A stretch of 64,000 bases of DNA from Aliiroseovarius subalbicans (GCF_022678625.1 NZ_JALBYQ010000004.1:62001-126000); one strand, 5' to 3'. Counted from the first letter of the stretch, positions 11,412-21,805 are shown. Notes: a model not told the origin generated them from the sequence alone. Made by a program: numbers and translations.

Positions 11412-12467
11412 GTGACTTTATATACGAACCCTTTTGACGCTGTTGCGATCCCTGTTGTTGTGCTGGATTGCAAATTTCAGGTTGTCACTGCGAACAAAGA
11501 AGCTCGAAAGGCCTTTGGGGGCGATGACCAGTCTTCCAATATCCAAGACCTCCTTTTGCAAAAGCGCGAAGTGCGCATGCTTTTACAAAAAACGCTGGAG
11601 ACAGGCGCCGAGACAACCACGTCACTTTCAATCAAGGCAGGGTTCGGAACGGTGTTTCAAATGTCGATCCGGCGCGTTCCTGTGGTAGACAGACCCGATG
11701 GTATTGCGCTTGTGCTCACATTCGAAGACCGCTCGTCCTTGCTGGATGTCAAAGCGATGCGCAGTGATTTTGTGGCCAATGTCTCGCATGAAATTCGGTC
11801 GCCGCTGACGGCGATTTCGGGTTTTGTCGAAACGCTTTTGGGTCCGGCGCGCGATGACCCGGCCGCGCAGGAACGGTTTCTGCAGCTTATGGACAAAGAG
11901 GTTGCACGGATGACCAACCTGGTGAGCGACCTGCTGTCCTTGTCGCGTGTCGAGGTCAAGGAACGCCGGGCACCTAAGAAAACCGTCGATCCGAACCAAA
12001 TCATCTTGCAAGCCGAAGAAATCGCCGAGGCTTTTGCGCGAAAACACGGAAAAACACTCGTTGTCACGACCAATGGCGTGCTGCCAGAGATCTTGGGAAA
12101 CCATGACGATCTGGTGCGTGTGTTGATCAACCTGTTCGAAAACGCGGTCACCTATAGCCGCGAAGGGGGCGAGATCCGCATGTCCGCCGACGTTGATTGC
12201 GGCGACAATCCTCTTAACAAGACAGCAATACGCATTTCCGTCTGCGATCAGGGGGAGGGCATTCCAGCCGCCGAGATCCCCCGCCTGACCGAACGGTTTT
12301 ACCGTGTCGACAAAAGCCGGTCGCGCAGCGTCGGCGGCACCGGACTTGGCCTGGCGATTGTGAAACATATCCTGCTGCGCCACCGCGGCAAGCTTGAGAT
12401 CGAAAGCACCCTTGGCGAAGGGTCCGAGTTTCGAATTTACCTGCCGATCGCGGAAACCTCAAAATAA
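11412..12467 (+). CDS. phoR: Phosphate-regulon sensor histidine kinase PhoR
   Basis: A 351-residue kinase. A PAS-like domain (about residues 5-110) leads into the HisKA helix with the phospho-accepting His126 in FVANVSHEIRSPL, then a HATPase domain with N box (LINLFENAVTYS), G1 (DQGEGI) and G2 (GGTGLGLAIV). No transmembrane helix precedes the PAS domain, unlike E. coli PhoR; it probably senses via PstB/PhoU contact. GTG 11412 is the most upstream possible start because a TAA precedes it, and GAGGA lies just upstream. It heads the phosphate cluster, with its partner phoB at the far end. Confidence 0.9.
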   Translation: MTLYTNPFDAVAIPVVVLDCKFQVVTANKEARKAFGGDDQSSNIQDLLLQKREVRMLLQKTLETGAETTTSLSIKAGFGTVFQMSIRRVPVVDRPDGIALVLTFEDRSSLLDVKAMRSDFVANVSHEIRSPLTAISGFVETLLGPARDDPAAQERFLQLMDKEVARMTNLVSDLLSLSRVEVKERRAPKKTVDPNQIILQAEEIAEAFARKHGKTLVVTTNGVLPEILGNHDDLVRVLINLFENAVTYSREGGEIRMSADVDCGDNPLNKTAIRISVCDQGEGIPAAEIPRLTERFYRVDKSRSRSVGGTGLGLAIVKHILLRHRGKLEIESTLGEGSEFRIYLPIAETSK

Positions 12468-12473
12468 TCCGCA

Positions 12474-12502
12474 CTGTCACTGAACTGTTACAAGCCTGTC
12501 GT
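12474..12502 (+). promoter_or_regulatory. Pho box (three direct repeats) upstream of pstS
   Basis: CTGTCAC (12474-12480), CTGTTAC (12485-12491) and CTGTCGT (12496-12502) are direct repeats with an exact 11-base period, each separated by 4 bases. This is the canonical PhoB-binding pattern. It lies 77 bases upstream of pstS, in the correct orientation for phosphate-starvation activation. Confidence 0.9.
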
Positions 12503-12578
12503 ACCCGTGAATCATTCCCGGTCGAATGACGTGTCGTTCCCTTCGGAGCCATACAGTCACTTAAGGAGATGATTTAAC

Positions 12579-13616
12579 ATGACTGCCACCTATACGCCTC
12601 TGACGGCAGCGGTGCTTTTCGCCCTTGCCAGCGCCGCGCCCGCCTTTGCCCGCGATCAAATCAGCATTGTCGGATCGTCCACGGTGTTCCCGTTTTCGAC
12701 AAGCGTTGCCGAGCGGTTCGGCAAATCCACCGACTTCAAAACGCCGGTTGTCGAAAGCACCGGGTCGGGTGGCGGGCTCAAGCTTTTTTGCAGTGGGATC
12801 GGCGAAGGCTTTCCCGACATCGCCAATGCATCGCGCCGGATCAAATCCTCCGAGGTCGAAAAATGTGCCGAAAACGGCGTGACCGAAATCGTAGAGGCCA
12901 CGATCGGCTTTGACGGGATCGTTCTGGCAAATTCGAGAAATGCGCCGATGCTGGAAATCACGACCCGCGATATCTTCCTGGCTCTGGCCAAGGATGTTCC
13001 AAACGGGGACGGCACGACGCAGCCGAACCCTTACACGATGTGGAATGAGATTGACCCGGATCTGCCTGCGGTCAAAATCGAGGTTCTGGGCCCGCCACCC
13101 ACATCCGGTACGCGCGATGCCTTTGCCGAACTGGCGCTGGAGGGCGGGTGCAAGAGCTTTGACTGGATTAGCGCTTTGGCGCAGTCCGACAAGGACGCCT
13201 ACAAGGCGCTCTGCCACACAATCCGCGAGGACGGCGCCTTTGTTGAAGCGGGCGAAAACGACAATTTGATCGTGCAAAAACTGCAGGCAAATTCATCCGC
13301 TTTCGGCGTTTTTGGCTACAGCTTTCTTGAGCAGAACAGCGACAGCGTTCAGGGCGCGGCCATCAACGGTGTTAATCCTGAATTCGAAGAGATCGCCGAG
13401 GGAAACTACCCGATTGCGCGCTCGCTGTTCTTCTACGTCAAGAAAGCGCATATCGGCATGGTTCCCGGGATCGAAGCCTTCCTGGCCGAGTTCACCGATG
13501 AGGATACCTGGGGCGAGGATGGCTATCTTGTCGACAAGGGCCTTATCCCCCTGGGCGGCGATGTCCGCACGGTATGGTCGGCAAAGATCAACGGGCTCGA
13601 ACTGCTTGATATGTAA
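12579..13616 (+). CDS. pstS: Phosphate-binding periplasmic protein PstS
   Basis: A 345-residue periplasmic binding protein of the high-affinity phosphate importer. A signal peptide with likely cleavage after APAFA is followed by ISIVGSSTVFPFS and a SGGGLKLFC segment, which form the phosphate-binding loops; SGTRDAF later in the protein is the third phosphate-contact loop. It resembles the longer alphaproteobacterial PstS type. AAGGAGATG lies before ATG 12579, and the Pho box lies upstream. Confidence 0.94.
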   Translation: MTATYTPLTAAVLFALASAAPAFARDQISIVGSSTVFPFSTSVAERFGKSTDFKTPVVESTGSGGGLKLFCSGIGEGFPDIANASRRIKSSEVEKCAENGVTEIVEATIGFDGIVLANSRNAPMLEITTRDIFLALAKDVPNGDGTTQPNPYTMWNEIDPDLPAVKIEVLGPPPTSGTRDAFAELALEGGCKSFDWISALAQSDKDAYKALCHTIREDGAFVEAGENDNLIVQKLQANSSAFGVFGYSFLEQNSDSVQGAAINGVNPEFEEIAEGNYPIARSLFFYVKKAHIGMVPGIEAFLAEFTDEDTWGEDGYLVDKGLIPLGGDVRTVWSAKINGLELLDM

Positions 13617-13624
13617 AGAAATCG

Positions 13625-13651
13625 GGGTTGGGGCCGGTTCGGCCCCAGCCC
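13625..13651 (+). other. Stable hairpin between pstS and pstC
   Basis: TGGGGCCG (13629-13636) and CGGCCCCA (13640-13647) pair around a 3-base loop, and the stem extends outward to 13625/13651 through one G-T pair. No T-run follows. Such hairpins after binding-protein genes usually protect the upstream mRNA or reduce read-through, so that PstS is made in excess. Confidence 0.6.
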
Positions 13652-13672
13652 TTCACGTGGTTTGGGGGCTTC

Positions 13673-14623
13673 ATGTCAAACACCACCATAGATTTTGACC
13701 GAAAGACGCGACCGGCCTGGATAGATCGGTTGATCATCGCGGTTTTGTGGCTTGCAGCTACGGTTGCCATATTGGTGACCATCGGCATCATCCTTTCGCT
13801 TTTGGCTGAAACGATCCGGTTTCTGGAAAAAGTTCCGCTGCGTGAGTTCCTGTTTGGTCTCGAATGGTCGCCGCAAACGGCCATCCGGGCTGATCAGGTC
13901 GGCGCCGAGGGCAGTTTCGGTGCCATACCGCTGATCAACGGCACCCTTCTGATCAGCGCCATCGCTATGGTCGTGGCGACGCCGCTGGGCCTGGCTTCGG
14001 CGGTATACCTTTCTGAATATGCCTCAAAACGGGCGCGCGACTGGATAAAGCCGGCGCTGGAAATCCTCGCGGGGATTCCCACCGTGGTCTACGGGTTTTT
14101 CGCGGCTCTCACCGTCGCCCCTTTCATCCGGATGACCGGCGGACAGTTCGGGCTGGAGATCGCATCGGAAAGTGCGCTGGCGGCAGGTATGGTGATGGGC
14201 ATCATGATTGTGCCGCTGATCTCGTCGCTGTCAGATGATGTGATCAATGCGGTGCCGCAATCTCTGCGCGATGCATCGCTTGGGCTGGGTGCAACCCAGT
14301 CGGAAACTGTGCGCAAAGTGATTTTGCCCGCAGCCCTTCCCGGTATCTCTGGCGCGCTCTTGCTGGCGACGTCGCGTGCGATTGGCGAGACCATGATTGT
14401 GGTCATGGCCGCCGGACTGGCGGCGAAGCTGACCCTAAACCCGCTTGATGCCGTCACAACGATCACCGCGCAGATTGTCGCCCTTTTGACCGGCGATCAG
14501 GAGTTTGATTCAGCCAAGACCCTGTCGGCCTTCGCTCTGGGTCTGCTTTTGTTCATCCTCACCCTGTGCCTGAACATCGCTGCCCAATGGATCACCCGAA
14601 AATACCGAGAGCAATATGACTGA
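13673..14623 (+). CDS. pstC: Phosphate ABC transporter permease PstC
   Basis: A 316-residue inner-membrane subunit. An N-terminal helix (LIIAVLWLAATVAILVTIGIIL) is followed by a short periplasmic segment and five more helices. The EAA-type loop (SLRDASLGLGATQSETVRKVILPAALPGI) is intact. ATG 13673 is chosen because the MSNTTIDFDRKTRP N terminus fits the family; an upstream in-frame start would run through the pstS-pstC hairpin. Its end overlaps pstA by eight bases. Confidence 0.93.
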   Translation: MSNTTIDFDRKTRPAWIDRLIIAVLWLAATVAILVTIGIILSLLAETIRFLEKVPLREFLFGLEWSPQTAIRADQVGAEGSFGAIPLINGTLLISAIAMVVATPLGLASAVYLSEYASKRARDWIKPALEILAGIPTVVYGFFAALTVAPFIRMTGGQFGLEIASESALAAGMVMGIMIVPLISSLSDDVINAVPQSLRDASLGLGATQSETVRKVILPAALPGISGALLLATSRAIGETMIVVMAAGLAAKLTLNPLDAVTTITAQIVALLTGDQEFDSAKTLSAFALGLLLFILTLCLNIAAQWITRKYREQYD

Positions 14624-15875
14624 TTTCATAGACAAAGCGGGCTTTGGCCTGAAGGCCCGCCACCGGGCCGAGAAGCGCTTTCAGTGGACCGGGCGGCTGG
14701 CCATTCTGATTTCGCTGGCCTTTCTTGCCTGGATGGTCGTCACGATCATGATCGGCGCCTCTGGTGCGGTTCGGCTCGTCCAAATCGCGGTGCCGGTTGA
14801 TCTGAGTGTCGAAAATGTCGACCCTGATGACATTGCAGGAGCCGGATACGGGGCGATCATCAAACAGGGCCTGCGCGCGCAGTTTCCCGAGGTGAGCAAG
14901 CGCGCCGAAAAGAAACGGCTTTACAATTTGGTCAGCCCCGAAGGCAGTTTTGAACTTGAACGCCAAGTTCTGTCTGATCCCACCTTATTGGGCGGAACAC
15001 CCTTGGTGTGGGTGACAGCATCGGATGACTTGAGCCTCTATGTGCGCGGAAAAATCAACACCGACTTGCCCGAGGATCAGCGCCAGATCTCGGATCAGGA
15101 GATCGCTTGGGTTGACCAAATTCAAGACCAGGGCCGGATACGCAATGTGGCCAACTGGGGCTTTCTGACCAACGGAGACAGCCGCGAACCAGAGATCGCC
15201 GGCATTCTGGCCGCCTTTGTCGGATCGGCCCTGTCGCTAAGCGTGTGCTTCCTTTTGTCCTTTCCTGTCGGTATCGCGGCAGCGACCTATCTTGAGGAAT
15301 TCGCCCCGGCCAACCGGGTCTCGGACGTGATTGAAGTGAATATCAACAACCTGGCAGCTGTGCCCTCAATCGTCTTTGGCCTGCTGGGCCTGTCGATTTT
15401 CCTGGGCTATTTTGGGCTGCCGCGATCCTCGCCGTTGGTGGGCGGGATGGTGCTGTCGTTGATGACCTTGCCGACGATCATCATCGCCTCGCGGGCCAGT
15501 CTGAAATCGGTGCCACCCTCGATCAAAGAGGCCGCTCTGGCGATTGGTGCAACCCCGGTTCAGGCGGTGTTTCACCATGTCTTCCCGGTGGCCTTGCCCG
15601 GCATGATGACTGGTGCGATCGTCGGCATGGCACGCGCCCTGGGGGACACCGCGCCTTTGTTGATGATCGGGATGGTCGCGTTCATCGTCGATGTGCCGCG
15701 TTCGATCCTTGAACCCGCAACCGCCCTGCCGGTCCAGATTTTCCTGTGGGCAGACAGCCCCGAGCGCGCATTTTCAGAAAAAACCTCGGCGGCGATCATC
15801 GTGCTGCTGGTCTTTCTGGTGGCGATGAACATGGTCGCCATTCTGTTGCGCCGCAAACTTGAACAAAGGTTCTGA
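14616..15875 (+). CDS. pstA: Phosphate ABC transporter permease PstA (long form)
   Basis: A 419-residue inner-membrane permease, well above the ~296 residues of E. coli PstA. After an N-terminal helix (about residues 28-48) comes a ~140-residue hydrophilic insertion. The conserved permease core starts near residue 190, with EAA loop [23 protein letters not shown] and the [13 protein letters not shown] motif. The long form is common in alphaproteobacteria; the insertion is probably periplasmic. ATG 14616 overlaps the end of pstC. Confidence 0.92.
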   Translation: MTDFIDKAGFGLKARHRAEKRFQWTGRLAILISLAFLAWMVVTIMIGASGAVRLVQIAVPVDLSVENVDPDDIAGAGYGAIIKQGLRAQFPEVSKRAEKKRLYNLVSPEGSFELERQVLSDPTLLGGTPLVWVTASDDLSLYVRGKINTDLPEDQRQISDQEIAWVDQIQDQGRIRNVANWGFLTNGDSREPEIAGILAAFVGSALSLSVCFLLSFPVGIAAATYLEEFAPANRVSDVIEVNINNLAAVPSIVFGLLGLSIFLGYFGLPRSSPLVGGMVLSLMTLPTIIIASRASLKSVPPSIKEAALAIGATPVQAVFHHVFPVALPGMMTGAIVGMARALGDTAPLLMIGMVAFIVDVPRSILEPATALPVQIFLWADSPERAFSEKTSAAIIVLLVFLVAMNMVAILLRRKLEQRF

Positions 15876-15877
15876 CG

Positions 15878-16639
15878 ATGAACGATCCCTTTATCATGGC
15901 ACGCAGTGTCAACGTGTTTTACGGCGATAAACAGGCGCTGTTCGATGTCGACCTGGATATCGAAGAAAAGCGTGTGACGGCGCTGATTGGCCCTTCGGGG
16001 TGCGGGAAATCGACCTTTCTTAGGGCGATCAACCGAATGAATGACTTGATCCCGATCTGCCGGTTCGCGGGCTCGCTTAAGATCAGTGGGCACGAGATTT
16101 ACGACCCCGATGTCGATGTGGTGGCGCTACGGGCGCAGGTTGGAATGGTCTTCCAAAAACCCAACCCGTTCCCCAAGTCGATCTTTGAAAACGTCGCCTA
16201 CGGGCTGAAAATCCACAAGATGACCAGTTCGAAAACCGAGCTTGCAGACCGGGTTGAATGGAGTTTGAAAAGCGCGGGGCTTTGGGATGAAATTGCTGAC
16301 CGGCTGGACGAGCCCGGCAATTCCCTGTCTGGTGGTCAGCAACAGCGCCTGTGCATCGCACGCACCATTGCGGTCGAGCCCAAAGTGATCCTGATGGATG
16401 AGCCGTGTTCGGCCCTTGATCCGATTGCCACGGCGGTGGTCGAAGATCTGATCGATGGTCTACGCAAAGATTTCACCATTGTAATCGTGACCCATTCCAT
16501 GCAGCAGGCGGCGCGCATATCGCAGCGCACGGCGTTTTTTCACCTTGGGAATCTGGTCGAGGTGGGCGACACAAAGACTGTGTTTACCAACCCGCAGGAA
16601 GAGCGGACACAAAACTATATCACCGGACGGATCGGGTAG
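15878..16639 (+). CDS. pstB: Phosphate ABC transporter ATPase PstB
   Basis: A 253-residue ATPase driving phosphate import. Walker [10 protein letters not shown], the PstB-specific [11 protein letters not shown] segment, Q-loop [12 protein letters not shown], signature [13 protein letters not shown], Walker [14 protein letters not shown] and switch His VTHSMQQ are all intact. It follows pstA by two bases and precedes phoU by nine. Confidence 0.96.
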   Translation: MNDPFIMARSVNVFYGDKQALFDVDLDIEEKRVTALIGPSGCGKSTFLRAINRMNDLIPICRFAGSLKISGHEIYDPDVDVVALRAQVGMVFQKPNPFPKSIFENVAYGLKIHKMTSSKTELADRVEWSLKSAGLWDEIADRLDEPGNSLSGGQQQRLCIARTIAVEPKVILMDEPCSALDPIATAVVEDLIDGLRKDFTIVIVTHSMQQAARISQRTAFFHLGNLVEVGDTKTVFTNPQEERTQNYITGRIG

Positions 16640-16648
16640 GACGGACAA

Positions 16649-17347
16649 ATGGAACACACACATATTGTCGGACGCTTCGACAAAGACCTGAACAAAATCG
16701 AAGCACGCATCCTTGCGATGGGCGCGCTTGTCGCGGCTCAATTGCGGGACGCAACAGCAACCCTTGCCGCGCCGGACGGGGCCGAAATCACGCGGATTGT
16801 GACGGTTGACCGCCGGATCAACGGTATGAACGGGGCCATTGTCAAACGCTGTGAGCGGCTTATCGCCCTGCGCCAGCCCATGGCAATGGACCTTCGTGAG
16901 GCGATGTCACCGATCAACGTCGCCGGTGAACTTGAGCGGGTCGGGGACCACGCGAAATCCACCGCGAAACGGGCGCGCAAACTGGGCGCGGACCGGATAC
17001 CCGAAGAACAGCTTGAGATCATCATGCAGATGAGCGCCATCGTCCAGACCCAGCTGGAGGCTGTTCTACGCGCCTATAGCGACGGTGATATCGATCTGTC
17101 CCGTTTGATCTGTGACCAGGACAGGCAAGTTGATGCGCTGAACAGGGCTCTGTTCAAAGGCGCGGTGAAAACGCTTACCTCATCCGGCGACAATGCAAAG
17201 TCCATCATGCATGCGGTCCTGATTTCGCGCAATTTTGAACGGGTCGGGGACCATATCGTAAACATCGCCCGTCACGTCATCCATATCGTGACCGGCGCTG
17301 ATGTAGCCAGCAAGGTCGAGACGGATGATGGACTGGATGGTAAATAG
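16649..17347 (+). CDS. phoU: Phosphate signalling protein PhoU
   Basis: A 232-residue cytoplasmic all-helical protein with two PhoU repeats. Each repeat carries the metal-binding pattern E-R-(I/V)-G-D-H: ELERVGDHAKS in the first half and NFERVGDHIVN in the second. It links the PstSCAB transporter to PhoR, suppressing PhoB activation when phosphate is ample. Tight spacing after pstB and before phoB indicates one operon. Confidence 0.95.
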   Translation: MEHTHIVGRFDKDLNKIEARILAMGALVAAQLRDATATLAAPDGAEITRIVTVDRRINGMNGAIVKRCERLIALRQPMAMDLREAMSPINVAGELERVGDHAKSTAKRARKLGADRIPEEQLEIIMQMSAIVQTQLEAVLRAYSDGDIDLSRLICDQDRQVDALNRALFKGAVKTLTSSGDNAKSIMHAVLISRNFERVGDHIVNIARHVIHIVTGADVASKVETDDGLDGK

Positions 17348-17377
17348 AGATTTGACTGCTAAAACGGGGCGCCCGAG

Positions 17378-18070
17378 ATGAGTCTTGCCAACCCAAGAAT
17401 TCTTGTAATCGAAGACGAACCGTCACAGGTCGAATTACTGCGCTATAACTTCACCCGTCAGGGGTTCCAGGTGGACATCGCGGACGACGGAGAAGAGGGG
17501 CTGTTGGCTGCAAAAGAGAGCCCACCCGATCTGATTTTGCTGGATTGGATGCTTCCCAACTTGTCCGGCATCGAGGTGTGTCGCCAATTGCGACGCGACA
17601 AACGGACCCGCGAAATCCCCATCATTATGCTGACAGCCCGTTCGGAAGAGCGTGACAAGATCCGTGGGCTGGACATTGGCGCGGATGACTACGTGTCCAA
17701 ACCCTATCTGATCAAGGAATTGACGGCCCGGGTGCGCGCAGCCCTGCGTCGCCCGATCGCCCGGGTTTTTTCGGGCCAGCTAACCGTTGGCGCACTTGAT
17801 GTGGATATTGAAAAGCACACAGTTTCCCTCGCGGGTAAACGGCTGCAAACCAGCCCAACCGAGTTCCGGTTGCTTGTGACGCTCATGCAAAGCCCGGGTC
17901 GGGTGTTTTCGCGCACGCAATTGCTCGACCTTGTTTGGGGAATTTCCTCCGACGTGGACACAAGGACGGTGGATGTTCACATCGGGCGGCTGAGGCGCAC
18001 CTTGAAACAAGCAGGGTGTGGTGAAATGGTCCGAACCGAACGCGGCTTCGGATACGCGATTGATGGCTGA
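17378..18070 (+). CDS. phoB: Phosphate-regulon response regulator PhoB
   Basis: A 230-residue OmpR/PhoB-type regulator. The receiver domain (residues 5-120) has acidic residues at 12-14, phospho-acceptor Asp56 (LILLDWMLPN), Thr86 and Lys108. The C-terminal winged helix (about 130-230) has the RTVDVHIGRLRRTL recognition region. It should bind the Pho box at 12474-12502 and so amplify its own operon. It is the last gene of the phosphate cluster; a decayed IS element follows 80 bases later. Confidence 0.95.
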   Translation: MSLANPRILVIEDEPSQVELLRYNFTRQGFQVDIADDGEEGLLAAKESPPDLILLDWMLPNLSGIEVCRQLRRDKRTREIPIIMLTARSEERDKIRGLDIGADDYVSKPYLIKELTARVRAALRRPIARVFSGQLTVGALDVDIEKHTVSLAGKRLQTSPTEFRLLVTLMQSPGRVFSRTQLLDLVWGISSDVDTRTVDVHIGRLRRTLKQAGCGEMVRTERGFGYAIDG

Positions 18071-18153
18071 ATTTTGATGGTGCGACCCCTCCTCGCGGCA
18101 CTGGCAGACAAAACCGGCTTGAGCCGGGCAGGGTGGTTTCGCAGCTTTGCCGG

Positions 18154-18870
18154 ATGACAAAACGCAGCCCATTTCGCTATTTCAAGACAAGTCCGGACAT
18201 CATCCGCCTGGCGGTGATGACGTATGTTCGATTTCCTCTTTCCCTTCGGAATGTCGAGGATCTTTTGAACGAGCGTGGGATCGACGTCAGCCACGAAACG
18301 GGTCGATTCTGGTGGAATGAATTTGGCCCGATGTTCGCATCTGAGATCCGCGGAAATCGGATATGCCGGATGGGATCTTATGCGAACTGGCAGTGGCACC
18401 TCGACGATGTTTACGTGAAGATCAACGGCAAGACGCACTACTAATGGCGGGCTGTGGATCGCTAAGGCGAAGTGCTGGAGAGCTATGTCACCAAGCGCCG
18501 GGATCGCAAAGCAGCATTGAAATTCCTTAGAAAATCAATGAAACGCCATGGCCGACCAGAAGTCTTTGTGACTGATGAGTTGCGTTCGTTTGGCGCTGCG
18601 ATGAAGGTCATCGGCATTGCGACAAACAGAAAACCGGGCACCGGCTGAACAAATGGGGCGAGAATTCACACCAGCCGTTTCGGCGACGAGAACAGGCGAT
18701 GCAGGGCTTTCGCAGTATGGTAGGTTTGCAGAAATTCGTCGCCGTTCACGCCTGCGTCCATAACCATTTCAATCTGGATCGCCCCCCTTTACTCACGCGC
18801 CAATTTCCAGATCAACCGAAGCGCCGCTCTCTCCGAGTGGCGCCAGCTTTGTTCGGCATGGGTTCTGGCA
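18154..18870 (+). pseudogene. Decayed IS6-family transposase
   Basis: The first 97 codons from ATG 18154 read as the IS6 transposase N terminus (FRYFKTSPDIIRLAVMTYVR, then WHLDDVYVKINGK with the first catalytic Asp). TAA codons interrupt the frame at 18442-18444 and 18463-18465. The same frame then continues as SYVTKRRDRKAALKFLRK and PEVFVTDELRSFGAAMK (second Asp) to a TGA at 18646-18648. A frame change near 18620 restores NSHQPFRRREQAMQGFRSM (Glu region), and another near 18790 restores NRSAALSEWRQL. Two stops plus two frameshifts make it inactive. Terminal inverted repeats are not clearly recognisable. Confidence 0.88.
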
Positions 18871-18979
18871 TCTAGCGGCAATCAGCGACTGGTTCGCATT
18901 TGCCTGACACCACCCACAAAGCCAACTTGTCTGCCACAAGCGGCCGCCAAACCTCACTCACTGCAAGAGCTGAGTCCGT

Positions 18980-19936
18980 CTATCCTTCAGGATAGAAACA
19001 CGCGGCCCGATGCTGGTCCCCGGAAAGGGTTGGGAGCTCTTGTCGGCACTTCTCTTTGGCTTTCCAACAGCGCGGCGCAAAGGGGCAGCCGCTTGAAATG
19101 TCCAGAGGTGACGGCAGCTCACCGCTGAGCTTGATCCGTTCTTTGCGCCCTTTCGGGTCTGCATTCGGCGTCGCAGACAGCAGTGCGCGGGTATAAGGGT
19201 GCTGCGGGGCCGCGAAGATTTGAGCCTTGGGTCCGACCTCAACCGCACGGCCCAGATACATGACGATCACATCGTCCGCGACGTGACGCACGACGGACAG
19301 GTCGTGGCTGATGAACAGATAGGCGAGGTGCAGGCGGTCCTGCAGTTCGGTCAGAAGGTTCAGGATCGCGCTTTGGATCGACAGGTCCAGCGCAGAGACG
19401 GGTTCATCAAGCACCAGCACCTTCGGGTTCAGCATAAGGGCGCGCGCAATGGCGATCCTTTGACGCTGACCGCCCGAGAACATATGGGGATAGCGATCGA
19501 AATGTTCGGGCCGTAGGCCAACCATTTCCAGCATGTCGCGCGCCCGTTGTTCGCGTTCAGCGCGCGTCAAATCCGGGCGATTGATGGTCAGGGGTTCCTG
19601 CAGGATGACCCCGACCCGCTGCCGGGGGTTGAGCGACCCATAGGGGTCCTGAAAAACGATCTGCACCGATTGCCGCAAACTGGCCCAGTCCGAGGGCAGC
19701 ATTGGCTTGCCGTCCAGTGTCAATTCGCCTTCGGTCGGGGGCTCGATCATCGCAACCATGCGGGCCAGGGTCGATTTTCCACATCCACTTTCGCCAACGA
19801 CAGCCAAGGTCTTGCCCGCCGCCAGTTCGAAATCGAGCCCGGCCACGGCGCGCAGCACGCGCGGTTTTCGCATCACGCCGGCGCTAACGTCATAATGGCG
19901 GTGTAGCCCCGCGCCCTGAATGACAGCTTCGGTCAT
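18980..19936 (-). CDS. dppF: Dipeptide ABC transporter ATPase DppF
   Basis: A 318-residue ATPase of the oligopeptide/dipeptide (Opp/Dpp) importer family. Walker [10 protein letters not shown], signature [15 protein letters not shown], Walker [11 protein letters not shown] and the C-terminal oligopeptide-transporter extension with the CPFAPRC cysteine motif are present. It is the last gene of the minus-strand operon, and its start overlaps the end of dppD (ATGA). Peptide specificity is assigned by family and by the peptidase in the operon. Confidence 0.9.
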   Translation of the reverse strand: MTEAVIQGAGLHRHYDVSAGVMRKPRVLRAVAGLDFELAAGKTLAVVGESGCGKSTLARMVAMIEPPTEGELTLDGKPMLPSDWASLRQSVQIVFQDPYGSLNPRQRVGVILQEPLTINRPDLTRAEREQRARDMLEMVGLRPEHFDRYPHMFSGGQRQRIAIARALMLNPKVLVLDEPVSALDLSIQSAILNLLTELQDRLHLAYLFISHDLSVVRHVADDVIVMYLGRAVEVGPKAQIFAAPQHPYTRALLSATPNADPKGRKERIKLSGELPSPLDISSGCPFAPRCWKAKEKCRQELPTLSGDQHRAACFYPEG

Positions 19937-20910
19937 GACGCCTTCCTTTCACCGGTATTCAGCGGATAGTGGCAACGCACTTGGCCGAGCTCTGGGCCTG
20001 CAGCGACGGGCGGCGTTGTCGTGCATGTCGCATCTGCAAACTTGCAGCGAGGCGAAAACAGGCAGCCGCTGGGGCGGTCGAACTGACCGGGAACGACCCC
20101 TGGAATGGTCGGCAGCAACTTGTCGGTTGCGCGTTCCGGCAGCGCATCCAGAAGGGCCGCAGTATAGGGATGATGTGGTTGATCAAACAGCGGCCCCACG
20201 GGCTGCTCCTCGATCTTCTGACCGGCGTATTGGACGCAGACACGTTCGGCCGTTTCGGCCACAACGCCCATGTCGTGGGTGATCAGAACCAGGCCCATGC
20301 CGGTTTCGCGTCGCAAGTCTGCCAGAAGGTCAAGGATCTGCGCCTGGATGGTCACGTCCAACGCCGTCGTCGGTTCGTCCGCGATCAGAAGCTTGGGCTT
20401 GCAAGCGATCGCCATTGCGATCATGACACGCTGGTTCATGCCGCCGGACATCTGGTGCGGAAAGGCCGTCAGACGTTTTTCCGCGTCGGGGATACCCACC
20501 TGTTCGAACAACTCGATGGCTCGTTTATGCCGCGTCGCGCGGTCCAGTCCAAGGTGCACGCGCAGGGCTTCCTTGATCTGCCAGCCGACCATGAAGCAGG
20601 GGTTCAGCGCTGTCATGGGTTCCTGAAAGATCATGGCCAGATCGTTGCCGATGATCTTTCGTCGCGCAGCCCTGTCGATGCGCAAAAGGTCGGCGCCGTC
20701 GAAGCTGAGTTCGTCGGCTGTGACGGTTGCTGTCCAAGGCAAAAGCCCCATGAGCGCGAGCATCGAGACAGATTTTCCCGATCCGCTTTCGCCGACGATG
20801 GCCAGAATTTCACCGGCATCGACATCAAGATCCACGGCGTCGACAGCCTGGAACGCGCCAGAGGCGGTTGAGAATGAAACGCTGAGGTTTCGGATGCGCA
20901 AGAGGGACAT
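19933..20910 (-). CDS. dppD: Dipeptide ABC transporter ATPase DppD
   Basis: A 325-residue ATPase, the partner of DppF. Walker [23 protein letters not shown]-loop, [15 protein letters not shown] signature, ADEPTTALD Walker B and the THDMGVV switch region are visible. The C-terminal GCLFSPRC motif is typical of Opp/Dpp ATPases. It begins four bases after the dppC stop. Confidence 0.9.
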   Translation of the reverse strand: MSLLRIRNLSVSFSTASGAFQAVDAVDLDVDAGEILAIVGESGSGKSVSMLALMGLLPWTATVTADELSFDGADLLRIDRAARRKIIGNDLAMIFQEPMTALNPCFMVGWQIKEALRVHLGLDRATRHKRAIELFEQVGIPDAEKRLTAFPHQMSGGMNQRVMIAMAIACKPKLLIADEPTTALDVTIQAQILDLLADLRRETGMGLVLITHDMGVVAETAERVCVQYAGQKIEEQPVGPLFDQPHHPYTAALLDALPERATDKLLPTIPGVVPGQFDRPSGCLFSPRCKFADATCTTTPPVAAGPELGQVRCHYPLNTGERKAS

Positions 20911-20914
20911 GGAC

Positions 20915-21805
20915 TCAGCTCCTCTTCAGTTTCGGATCAAGCGCGTCGCGCAGGCCGTCACCCATCAGGTTGATGGCAAGCACAGTGACAAGGATGGCCA
21001 GACCGGGGAAGGTGACGACCCACCAGGCGCGCAGGATAAACTCGCGGGCCTCGGCCAGCATTGTGCCCCATTCAGGCGTCGGGGGCTGTGCGCCCATCCC
21101 CAGAAAGCCCAGCGCGGCGGCGTCAAGAATTGCGGTCGAAAACGACAGCGCCGCTTGCACGATGATCGGCGCCAGGCAGTTTGGCAGAACGGTGATGAAC
21201 ATCAGGCGCGGAAGACCGGCGCCCGCAACTTTGGCAGAGGTGACATAGTCCTTTTGCCGTTCGGACAGAACACTGGCGCGGGTCAGGCGCACATAGTGAG
21301 GTTGCAGCACGATGGCGATGGCGATCATCGCGTTGGTCAGCGAAGGTCCAAGAATGGCGACAAGAACCAGCGCCAGCAGAAGCGACGGGAACGCAAGGAT
21401 GACATCCATGATCCGCATGATCACGCTGTCGAGCCATTTTGGCGCAAAGCCTGACAGCAGCCCCACCAGGATGCCGCCGGTCGCGGCAATGCTCACCACC
21501 ACGACGCCCACAAAGAATGAGAACCGAGCGCCCACGATCAACCGGGACAGCATATCGCGGCCCAGTGGATCGGTCCCAAGGGGAAAGGTCCAACTGCCGC
21601 CCTCTTGCCAGAAGGGCGGTTGCAGTGTCGCATCACGAAACTGGGCGGTTGGATCGTGCGGCGCAATCCACGGGCCAAACAGGGCCAGGAAGGCGAACGC
21701 CGCGAACACCCACAGGCCGATGACGGCGCCGCGGTTCTCACGGAAATAATACCAGAATTCCTTCAGCGCGCTTGGCCGGGCAACTTCTGTAACAGCCTCG
21801 GTCAT
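20915..21805 (-). CDS. dppC: Dipeptide ABC transporter permease DppC
   Basis: A 296-residue inner-membrane permease with an N-terminal helix ([18 protein letters not shown]), the [17 protein letters not shown] segment conserved in DppC/OppC, and an EAA-like loop ([20 protein letters not shown]). ATG 21805 overlaps the dppB stop by one base (TGATG); a TTG codon directly upstream is a less likely start. Confidence 0.92.
   Translation of the reverse strand: MTEAVTEVARPSALKEFWYYFRENRGAVIGLWVFAAFAFLALFGPWIAPHDPTAQFRDATLQPPFWQEGGSWTFPLGTDPLGRDMLSRLIVGARFSFFVGVVVVSIAATGGILVGLLSGFAPKWLDSVIMRIMDVILAFPSLLLALVLVAILGPSLTNAMIAIAIVLQPHYVRLTRASVLSERQKDYVTSAKVAGAGLPRLMFITVLPNCLAPIIVQAALSFSTAILDAAALGFLGMGAQPPTPEWGTMLAEAREFILRAWWVVTFPGLAILVTVLAINLMGDGLRDALDPKLKRS

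Noticed and set aside
11189-11437. An 82-codon frame upstream of phoR
   Set aside because: No family resemblance or ribosome site, and it overlaps the phoR start in another frame.
18114-18127. CCGGCT/AGCCGG repeat as a phoB terminator
   Set aside because: The loop is only two bases and no T-run follows, so it is too weak to call.
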